From assembly GCA_964580815.1 (NCBI GenBank), contig CAZOLY010000205.1, positions 1 to 5,076 of the forward strand: 5,076 nucleotides of DNA, written 5' to 3'. Origin of the DNA: G020354785 sp964580815 (GTDB taxonomy: Bacteria > Bacteroidota > Bacteroidia > Bacteroidales > UBA10428). Both the position numbers and the translations under genes were made by a program. How positions within the stretch are numbered: the stretch's first letter is position 1; each line of letters begins with the position of its first letter. Under the pieces are notes generated by a model that did no database searches, was not told the DNA's origin, and saw only the letters and a list, made by a program, of their open reading frames with translations. Of this stretch, positions 1 to 5,076 are shown in pieces.

Positions 1-483
1 ATATTGATTATTAATGCTGCAATAATTTCGTGGTTCCTGTTTAATGATGAGATCCGTGGTTTATTTAAAAAACAGTCAGGTGAAACAGTTATTCTGGAAG
101 AAGAAACTACTGATCAGGGCACTGAAATAAAAGATGAGATGAAAGATATGCCGGTATCGGGAGAAGCAAATATTAAAGAACCAGCCACTGGCATTCAGAA
201 GCAGAATATCAAAGAGCCTGAAATTGTCCCCGAAATTGAAGAAGAGCCGGTTTCCTATTCTGAAGTCCGGTATTATATAGTAGCAGGATGCTTTCGTGAT
301 GAAAAAAATGCAACAGCCCTGGTAAAAAAACTAATTAAAAAAGGCTACAATGCGGAAAAATTCGGGAAAATCGGTAATCTCCATGCAGTAAGTTATTCAT
401 CTTTTACTGACAGGAACGAAGCCCAAAGCTACCTGAAAAAAATCAGGGATGAAGAGGAAGCTGACGCATGGATATATTATTAA
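1..483 (+). CDS. SPOR-domain membrane protein, 5'-truncated by the window edge
   Basis: The frame is open from base 1 and ends at TAA 481-483, so the real start lies upstream; a TTG at 4-6 could serve as a start but more likely is an internal codon. Numbering from that TTG, residues 1-14 are hydrophobic (INAAIISWFLF) and look like the end of a transmembrane helix. Residues about 25-85 form a Glu/Lys-rich, low-complexity linker. Residues about 88-159 match a SPOR domain, opening with YYIVAGCF and closing with the typical short aromatic strand AWIYY. SPOR domains bind denuded septal peptidoglycan, so the C-terminus should be periplasmic. Known Bacteroidota proteins with this TM-linker-SPOR tail often carry an N-terminal HU-like (CCDC81-type) domain inside the cell; that this one does is inference. 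A terminator-like hairpin follows, so it is probably the last gene of its own unit and unrelated to the downstream cluster. Confidence 0.85.
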   Translation: MLIINAAIISWFLFNDEIRGLFKKQSGETVILEEETTDQGTEIKDEMKDMPVSGEANIKEPATGIQKQNIKEPEIVPEIEEEPVSYSEVRYYIVAGCFRDEKNATALVKKLIKKGYNAEKFGKIGNLHAVSYSSFTDRNEAQSYLKKIRDEEEADAWIYY

Positions 484-522
484 ACCAAAGTATTGTTTCA
501 CATTATATTGCCTTATTCATTT

Positions 523-553
523 ACAGGTGACTTTGTCGCCCCTCCTGTTTTTT
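523..553 (+). terminator. Probable intrinsic terminator after the SPOR gene
   Basis: Forty bases after the SPOR stop codon, ACAGG (523-527) pairs with CCTGT (544-548). Inside it TGAC (528-531) pairs with GTCG (535-538), with one G-U pair and a TTT loop. CCCCT (539-543) is bulged on the 3' arm. Five Ts follow directly (549-553). An alternative pairing, GGTGAC with GTCGCC, gives a compact 6-bp stem with the same loop. This is the only GC-rich patch in the intergenic region. No folding energy was computed. Confidence 0.5.
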
Positions 554-835
554 ATGTGTGTCTTTCCAATACCGACTTTACAAAATATTTAATTTACGTT
601 AGGATTATTCATATTATTTGATTAAATTAATTTATAAAATAAAATACATTTTAGTACTAAATAATAACGTTTTATAAGTAAGGCAAATATTTTTAATAAA
701 ATCTTAGAAGCAACAATATTGTTATTACAGAAGTTCGTTAAATGAAAATTACATATTAATAATACCAGGAAAAATCAATATCTCTTTTGTTTCAGTAAAA
801 TTAAATGATTTTAAAATGTTAATAATTTCAATACT
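554..835 (+). promoter_or_regulatory. AT-rich leader/promoter region of the ACP-ligase-oxoamine synthase cluster
   Basis: No convincing gene is present in this stretch; the ATGs at 742 and 806 run only a few codons before stops. It is extremely AT-rich and sits directly upstream of the first cluster gene, so the promoter must probably lie here. A weak match to the Bacteroidota pattern (TTTG ... TAnnTTTG) is TTTG at 617-620 with TACATTTT at 645-652, but the 24-base spacing is longer than usual and the last base is wrong. A perfect 12-bp palindrome lies at 712-723. The exact promoter cannot be assigned from sequence alone. Confidence 0.35.
712..723. repeat. Perfect 12-bp palindrome, possible operator
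   Basis: AACAATATTGTT is a perfect inverted repeat without spacer, about 110 bases upstream of the ACP start. It contains two C-G pairs, unlike the all-A/T palindromes nearby. It could be a dimeric regulator's half-site pair, but short palindromes are expected by chance in DNA this AT-rich, and no regulator gene is present in the window. Confidence 0.2.
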
Positions 836-1093
836 ATGGATGAAAATATAAAAGAGAAAGTTCTTCAAATCGTAAATCGGGTATCGGGTCACAGGATTAA
901 CAATATCGATCCAAATGCCGATCTGAAAACATATTTGAAATTGGATTCAATACAAATAGTTGAATTATTTGCTGCACTTGAAATAGAATTTAACATTGAA
1001 CTGCCGCTGGAAATGATGAATGTTAAAAGTGGAAAAGAATTCTTTGAAAAGCTGGAAAAAGCATTACCGAAAAATGAATCTCTTAAAAATTGA
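836..1093 (+). CDS. Acyl carrier protein (phosphopantetheine-binding)
   Basis: This 85-residue acidic protein has the length and pattern of a free-standing ACP. The attachment site is LKLDSIQIVELF, with Ser38 expected to carry the 4'-phosphopantetheine arm; the usual DSL is DSI here. An acidic helix II with the pattern typical of partner docking follows (E43, E48, E50), then FNIELPLEMM, the usual loop and helix III region. ATG 836 is the first ATG after an in-frame stop at 812-814; there is no clear Shine-Dalgarno, as is normal for Bacteroidota. It is the first gene of the cluster, immediately before an acyl-activating-enzyme homologue and an oxoamine synthase. It most likely carries the acyl substrate for that condensation rather than serving housekeeping fatty acid synthesis: it is not next to fab genes and its DSI-containing sequence is divergent from typical AcpP. 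The identity of the acyl group cannot be read from the sequence. Confidence 0.9.
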   Translation: MDENIKEKVLQIVNRVSGHRINNIDPNADLKTYLKLDSIQIVELFAALEIEFNIELPLEMMNVKSGKEFFEKLEKALPKNESLKN

Positions 1094-1137
1094 ATTATGT
1101 GGACAATCGATAATTGTCAAGCATTACATTGGATAAT

Positions 1138-2496
1138 ATGAGTTATTTGGTGGAGAATATAGACTTTCGAAAAATATACTTTAGGAACAAAACATTTGAT
1201 AAATCGACAATTACAGGTGCTATAAATCATTTGTCAGAATATCTCAGTAAGAATATATTCTCATCTTCTCCCTTCATATTATTATCAACATTTAATCATA
1301 TTAAATCGATTATAGCCTACTATGCCATTCTAAAATCAGGAAAAATAGCAGCAATACTTGATCCAAACTGCAAGAATATTAAACTTACAGAAATTATTGA
1401 GGATATAGATCCTTCTGCCATTATTTTTATAAACTCCAGTACTATTAGCTTTAATTATGAGGAAGAGGTAATTTTCAGAAGACCGGTCCCCGGATTCATA
1501 ATAAAATCTGATTTGAAAGATGTTTGCACACTGGTGTATACCAACGCAGAAGATGGATATGCCAAAGGAGCCATGCTAACTGAACAAAATCTGTTGGCTG
1601 AGACATATACTATTATTAAAATAGAAAGAATATCAAAAGATCAGACTACATGTGCCTTACTGCCATTCTACCATTTATTCGGACTGGTAAACGGGATGCT
1701 CGTTCCAACACATGCCAACTGCTCTTCTTTAATAGTGGAACTGGACATATTCAGAATAACTGATATCGTAAGCAGAATATCCAAATATAAAGTAACAAAT
1801 TTATACTCAGTACCTTCTTTATACTACTTCCTTAGCAAGACAGATAATATAGAAACATATTTTAATTCGGTTGAGGAATGTATTTCCGGCGGCAGCAAAT
1901 TATCCGGATTTATTAATGATAATTTTATAAAAAAGACAGGCATTAAAATACGTGAGGGTTACGGTTTAACAGAATCTTCTCCTGCCTGCACATTGCATTT
2001 TCAGGAAAGCGAAATAAAAATTGACAGTATCGGATTACCATTACCCTGTTGTGAAATTAAAATATTAAATGAAAATGATGCTGAATGCAAAATTGATGAA
2101 ATTGGCGAAATATGTATAAGAGGCGATATAGTTTTCAGAGGGTATTTTAATAAAGAAAATGCTTCCAAAACAACACTCAGAAAAGGATGGTTACATTCGG
2201 GTGACTATGGTAAAAAAGACAAACAAGGATATATTTACTTTTCAGGGCTAAAGAAAAATATGATAAATGTCGGAGGCAATAATGTCTATCCTGAAGAATT
2301 GATACGTCTGATGAAGCAAAATATGAACGTTTCTGATATATTTATTTATAGTGAATCATCTGTTTTACAGGGACAAATAGTTGGAGCAGATATAAAATTA
2401 AAAAATGCATCAAAAAGTGATCAGGATAGGTTTAGAAAATGGTGTTATAAAAATATAACAAACTCAATATTACCAAAATTCTGGAATTTTATATAG
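1138..2496 (+). CDS. AMP-binding (acyl-activating enzyme) homologue with degraded ATP motifs and no A10 lysine
   Basis: The protein follows the ANL adenylating-enzyme fold along its length. With ATG 1138 as start (452 residues), recognisable motifs are LPFYHLFG (175-182, A4), GYGLTESSP (274-282, A5), GEICIRGD with FRGYFN (A7 region), GWLHSGD ending at Asp356 (ribose-binding Asp), and NMINVGGNNVYPEE (A8, ending about 387). Family members activate a carboxylic acid with ATP and pass it to CoA or, as the adjacent ACP suggests, to a phosphopantetheine arm. Three ATP-handling sites deviate. The A3 loop, normally YTSGTTGxPKG, reads YTNAEDGYAKG (134-144). The A8 Arg is Leu371 (SGLKK). The chain ends at LPKFWNFI, before the A10 lysine, some 25-30 residues short. 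An A10-like peptide lies in another frame just after the stop, so a frameshift is possible. TTG 1114, right after an in-frame stop, is an alternative start adding 8 residues; ATG 1138 is preferred for codon type. The fold is certain; whether the enzyme is active is not. Confidence 0.8.
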   Translation: MSYLVENIDFRKIYFRNKTFDKSTITGAINHLSEYLSKNIFSSSPFILLSTFNHIKSIIAYYAILKSGKIAAILDPNCKNIKLTEIIEDIDPSAIIFINSSTISFNYEEEVIFRRPVPGFIIKSDLKDVCTLVYTNAEDGYAKGAMLTEQNLLAETYTIIKIERISKDQTTCALLPFYHLFGLVNGMLVPTHANCSSLIVELDIFRITDIVSRISKYKVTNLYSVPSLYYFLSKTDNIETYFNSVEECISGGSKLSGFINDNFIKKTGIKIREGYGLTESSPACTLHFQESEIKIDSIGLPLPCCEIKILNENDAECKIDEIGEICIRGDIVFRGYFNKENASKTTLRKGWLHSGDYGKKDKQGYIYFSGLKKNMINVGGNNVYPEELIRLMKQNMNVSDIFIYSESSVLQGQIVGADIKLKNASKSDQDRFRKWCYKNITNSILPKFWNFI

Positions 2497-2551
2497 TAAT
2501 AAATTTTAAAAATCAAACTAATAAAAAATTAAATTTAATCCGGTTGTAACC

Positions 2552-3766
2552 ATGAATTTATTTAATGTTGAATTAAGTGATTTATATTACTCAGCAAAGC
2601 AACTGTATGAAAACGGCTGCGTATTCCAATATATTGAAGATAATAAATTTAACGGGCGGAAGGTCATTATTGACAACAAAGAGCTATTATATTTTGCCAG
2701 TTGCAGTTATTTGGGACTTGAAACCCATCCAAAGCTGATAGAAGGGGCAATAGCAGCAACAAAATATTATGGGACACAGACTCCAAGCTCCCGGGCAGTA
2801 CTTTCATCTCCCTTATACAAAGAAGTTGAGAATCTTTTAAAAAAAATATTCCCCGGTTTTCAAATTGTTACTCAAACAGTAACACTGGGCCATTTCTCTG
2901 TTTTGCCTTTATTAATAAAAGAAAGCGATGCTATTATACTCGATGCATATGTGCATAATAGTGTAAGGATGGCAAGCCAGCAATGCAAAGCAAATGGAAC
3001 TTCAATTTTTTTGTCCATGCATAATAACATTGAGCATGTTAAATATTTAATATACCGGTTAAAAAAGGAGGGGTATAAAAATATATGGTATTGCGCCGAT
3101 GGCATATACAGCATTCATGGTGATTTACTGAATGTCAAGGACTTATATGAATTGCTGGACAAGGAAGATAATTTTTATGCTTATATTGATGATGCCCACG
3201 GCTCAGGATGGTCTGGCAAGAGCGGATGTGGTTATGTTATCGGGCATTATGGCCTGCATCCAAAAACGATTGTTGCTGTTTCATTTGCAAAATCGTTCGC
3301 TGCATGCGGAGGAGGATTAATAGTGCCTGATAAGGAACTGGCTGAATTAATCAGGATGACCGGACAGACAATGATTTTTTCAGGACCCATTCAGCCATCG
3401 ACCCTTGGTGCCCTTATCGCCTCATTAAAAATTCACCTTTCTGATAAAATTGATGAGTACCAGGATGAATTGGTGAGACTAATATTACACTTCAGAAAAA
3501 AAAGCCAGGAATTAAATTTGCCAATTGTCACAAAAGATAATACGCCCATCCAGTTGCTCAGAATTGGCAGTATGGAGTATACTTTTAAAGCCTTAAAAAA
3601 ACTAAGAGACAGGGGTTGCATAGCTACTACTGCCGCTTATCCTGCGATTGCACAAGGGGACGAAGGTATTCGAATTACAATTACACGGCACCTAAAAAAA
3701 ACAGATATTGATTTTTTTCTGGAGAATATAAGAGAAATATTGCAGCCAGATAATAATACAGACTAA
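2552..3766 (+). CDS. Alpha-oxoamine synthase family PLP enzyme (BioF/Kbl/SPT/CqsA-like)
   Basis: At 404 residues this matches the length of the family, which condenses an acyl thioester with an amino acid, releasing CO2 (except Kbl run in reverse), to form an alpha-amino ketone. Visible landmarks: FASCSYLGLETHP (48-60, normally F.SNDYLGL..HP), YGTQTPSSR (73-81, the G.G..SR segment), His135 in DAYVHNS (PLP-stacking His), Ser187 in DGIYSIHGD, Asp213 and His216 in IDDAHGSG (pyridine N and O3' contacts), Lys247 in SFAKSFAACGGG (Schiff-base lysine), FSGPIQP (276-282), and Arg374 in GIRITIT, the expected substrate-carboxylate Arg. All catalytic residues are therefore present. The context of an ACP and an acyl-activating homologue suggests an acyl-ACP rather than acyl-CoA donor, as in some bacterial serine palmitoyltransferases. 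BioF itself is less likely because no other biotin gene is present, and Kbl is unlikely without threonine dehydrogenase. The amino acid used (serine, cysteate, alanine, other) cannot be told from sequence. ATG 2552 is the only sensible start. Confidence 0.88.
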   Translation: MNLFNVELSDLYYSAKQLYENGCVFQYIEDNKFNGRKVIIDNKELLYFASCSYLGLETHPKLIEGAIAATKYYGTQTPSSRAVLSSPLYKEVENLLKKIFPGFQIVTQTVTLGHFSVLPLLIKESDAIILDAYVHNSVRMASQQCKANGTSIFLSMHNNIEHVKYLIYRLKKEGYKNIWYCADGIYSIHGDLLNVKDLYELLDKEDNFYAYIDDAHGSGWSGKSGCGYVIGHYGLHPKTIVAVSFAKSFAACGGGLIVPDKELAELIRMTGQTMIFSGPIQPSTLGALIASLKIHLSDKIDEYQDELVRLILHFRKKSQELNLPIVTKDNTPIQLLRIGSMEYTFKALKKLRDRGCIATTAAYPAIAQGDEGIRITITRHLKKTDIDFFLENIREILQPDNNTD

Positions 3767-3791
3767 ATCTTATCTGACAATTTATTTTTTT
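3759..3791 (+). terminator. Weak hairpin plus T-run between oxoamine synthase and radical SAM genes (possible attenuator)
   Basis: CAGA (3759-3762) pairs with TCTG (3773-3776). With C3763 bulged, TAA (3764-3766, the stop codon of the oxoamine synthase) pairs with TTA (3770-3772) around an ATC loop. A run of seven Ts follows at 3785-3791, but eight bases separate it from the stem, and the stem is mostly A-T. At best it is a leaky terminator within an operon; it may be fortuitous. Confidence 0.2.
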
Positions 3792-3807
3792 GGAAAACTG
3801 AAATATC

Positions 3808-5076
3808 ATGATAAAACAAATTGAAAAAATTGCTCTTATAAATCCAAAAAGACCGCTTCAATTTGAAAATCAAAGAATTTATGAAATGTTCGAAAGAAAC
3901 AGGAATCAGTTAAAACCCTGGTCGGGGCCGCCATTAAACCTTTTAACTATCGCCGCACTTACGCCTGAAAATATTGAGATAAAGGTAATTGACGAGCATT
4001 ACGAGACAATCGATTTTGAACAAAAATTTGACCTGGTAGGACTAACTGCAATGACCCAGCAAGCTTACAGGGCATATGAAATAGCTGACGAATTCAGAAA
4101 AAGAAATATAACGGTCGTTATGGGTGGTATTCATGCATCTTTTTTACCTGATGAAGCATTAAAGCATGTTAATACAGTATTTATAGGTGAAGCCGAAGAA
4201 TTATGGAACAGTTATTTGTCCGATTTAAAGACAGGGATCGAAAAACCTGTTTATAAAAATGAAAAAACATATGATCTGCGGGAATCCCCTGTACCCAGGT
4301 ATGATTTAATAAATTATCAGGCATTTAAAGATATTACTAAATATTTTAATCTGATTCCTGTCCAGGCTACCCGCGGGTGTCCGCATAATTGTAATTTCTG
4401 TGCAGTATCAAAATTATACGGGAAGAAAATAAGAAAGAAGAATATTGACCAGGTAATTAAAGAAATAGACTTTTTACGAAAGAATAATAATGATTCCTTA
4501 ATATTATTTGCTGATGACAACTTATTTGTTGATAAGCATTATATTAAAGATCTGCTAAGAGCATTGATCCCTTTAAAAATAAAATATTTCGCGCAATCGG
4601 ATGTAAGGGTTGCCGAAGATAATGAATTACTGGAACTTGCATATTTGAGCGGTTGCCAGATTATTTTTATCGGTTTCGAAAGTCCGAATATGAGTAGCCT
4701 GGGTGAAATAAATGAAAATAAGTGGAAGCTGAACCATGCTAAAAAATATTCAGAATATATCAGAAAAATTCAGGAAAACGGAATAGTTGTATTTGGTGCT
4801 TTTGCTATTGGTTTTGACAATGATGACCCAGGTACTTTTAAAAAAATTAAAGATTTTGCTGTTAACAACAATATACCTGGCCAATTTACTGTACTTACTC
4901 CTATCCCCGGGAGTCGCCTGTATAATCAATTATTAGCGGAGGGCAGACTATATACAGAAACATTCTGGAACCGATGCGGATTTTACAATTTAGTCTTCAG
5001 GCATAACAAACTTGGTGAAGAAGAAGTAGAAGAGTCATTAATCTGGCTTTATGATCAGGTCTTCAGCGTTGAAAAT
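3808..5076 (+). CDS. Cobalamin-binding radical SAM enzyme, 3'-truncated by the window edge
   Basis: The frame is open for 423 codons from ATG 3808 to the last base, with no stop. Residues about 1-140 form a B12-binding-type Rossmann domain typical of class B radical SAM enzymes (VIDEHYE at 60-66, DLVGLTAMTQQAYRAYEIAD at 75-94, VVMGGIHASFLPDEA at 103-117, IGEAEELW at 126-133). It lacks the DxHxxG His-ligand signature, as usual for this subgroup. Residues about 180-360 are the radical SAM barrel, with CPHNCNFC giving the [4Fe-4S] ligands Cys191, Cys195 and Cys198, then ADDNLFVD (235-242) and FIGFESP (287-293). The tail GFDNDDPGTF, TPIPGSRLYNQL and EGRLY (about 335-383) is typical of the DUF4070-containing branch. 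Such enzymes methylate or rearrange unactivated carbons in lipids and secondary metabolites (HpnP is a known member of the wider group). Forty-one bases separate it from the oxoamine synthase, so co-transcription is likely. The substrate is unknown; the context suggests the amino-ketone product or its acyl chain. Confidence 0.88.
   Translation, partial: MIKQIEKIALINPKRPLQFENQRIYEMFERNRNQLKPWSGPPLNLLTIAALTPENIEIKVIDEHYETIDFEQKFDLVGLTAMTQQAYRAYEIADEFRKRNITVVMGGIHASFLPDEALKHVNTVFIGEAEELWNSYLSDLKTGIEKPVYKNEKTYDLRESPVPRYDLINYQAFKDITKYFNLIPVQATRGCPHNCNFCAVSKLYGKKIRKKNIDQVIKEIDFLRKNNNDSLILFADDNLFVDKHYIKDLLRALIPLKIKYFAQSDVRVAEDNELLELAYLSGCQIIFIGFESPNMSSLGEINENKWKLNHAKKYSEYIRKIQENGIVVFGAFAIGFDNDDPGTFKKIKDFAVNNNIPGQFTVLTPIPGSRLYNQLLAEGRLYTETFWNRCGFYNLVFRHNKLGEEEVEESLIWLYDQVFSVEN

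Noticed and set aside
484..835. CRISPR array, tRNA, riboswitch (including a cobalamin riboswitch because of the B12 enzyme)
   Set aside because: No spaced direct repeats, no cloverleaf arms and no GC-rich conserved B12-box-like sequence could be seen; the stretch is plain AT-rich DNA apart from the hairpin at 523-553.
2528..2539. Perfect palindrome ATTAAATTTAAT just before the oxoamine synthase start
   Set aside because: Composed only of A and T in a region that is nearly all A/T, so chance is the simplest explanation.
2872..3114. Minus-strand open frame of 80 codons opposite the oxoamine synthase
   Set aside because: It lies wholly inside a gene whose motifs are certain on the + strand, its translation shows no recognisable domain, and it has no start context.
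3132..3320. Plus-strand 62-codon frame within the oxoamine synthase
   Set aside because: Out-of-frame shadow covering the Asp213/His216/Lys247 region of the real protein; no independent coding signal.
3433..3621. Minus-strand 62-codon frame opposite the 3' half of the oxoamine synthase
   Set aside because: Shadow of conserved coding sequence; no domain seen.
3985..4005. Asp-x-His in the radical SAM N-terminal domain (VIDEHYE) as a possible B12 DxHxxG ligand motif
   Set aside because: The glycine is absent and the position corresponds to the common early DE element of this family, before the GLTAMT strand, not to the histidine-ligand loop; the subgroup normally binds cobalamin without this His.
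4317..4520. Minus-strand 67-codon frame opposite the radical SAM gene
   Set aside because: Antisense to the CxxxCxxC motif region of a well-supported gene, with no family resemblance.

Overview
This AT-rich window has little Shine-Dalgarno-like sequence ahead of its genes and carries a membrane-anchored SPOR protein of a type common in Bacteroidota. I therefore read it as chromosomal DNA of a Bacteroidota member, probably class Bacteroidia (inference; there is no rRNA or other phylogenetic marker here). All supported genes are on the + strand.

Layout: (1) 1-483 is the 3' part of a SPOR-domain protein whose 5' end lies outside the window. A likely intrinsic terminator follows at 523-553. (2) 484-835 is a roughly 350-base, very AT-rich non-coding stretch that probably carries the promoter of the next operon; it contains a 12-bp perfect palindrome. 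(3) 836-5076 is a co-directional cluster of four genes: an acyl carrier protein (ACP), an AMP-binding acyl-activating-enzyme homologue, an alpha-oxoamine synthase (the PLP family of KAS-III-like acyl/amino acid condensing enzymes such as BioF, Kbl, serine palmitoyltransferase and CqsA), and a cobalamin-binding radical SAM enzyme that runs off the 3' edge.

Working model (inference): the ligase homologue loads a fatty or other carboxylic acid onto the ACP. The oxoamine synthase condenses the acyl-ACP with an amino acid, with loss of CO2, to give an alpha-amino ketone. The B12/radical SAM enzyme then modifies that product or its acyl chain. ACP + acyl-ACP synthetase + oxoamine synthase resembles the trio used for sphingolipid-type bases in some Alphaproteobacteria; linking it to a B12 radical SAM enzyme in a Bacteroidota-like genome is the most interesting aspect of the window.

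The main oddity is the ligase. Its phosphate-binding loop is heavily altered, the conserved Arg of motif A8 is Leu, and the reading frame stops before the A10 catalytic lysine. A plausible A10 remnant can be read in another frame just downstream (2493-2546), ending two bases before the oxoamine synthase start. The gene may be frameshifted, affected by a sequence error, or encode a divergent or non-adenylating member. The oxoamine synthase and radical SAM active sites look intact.
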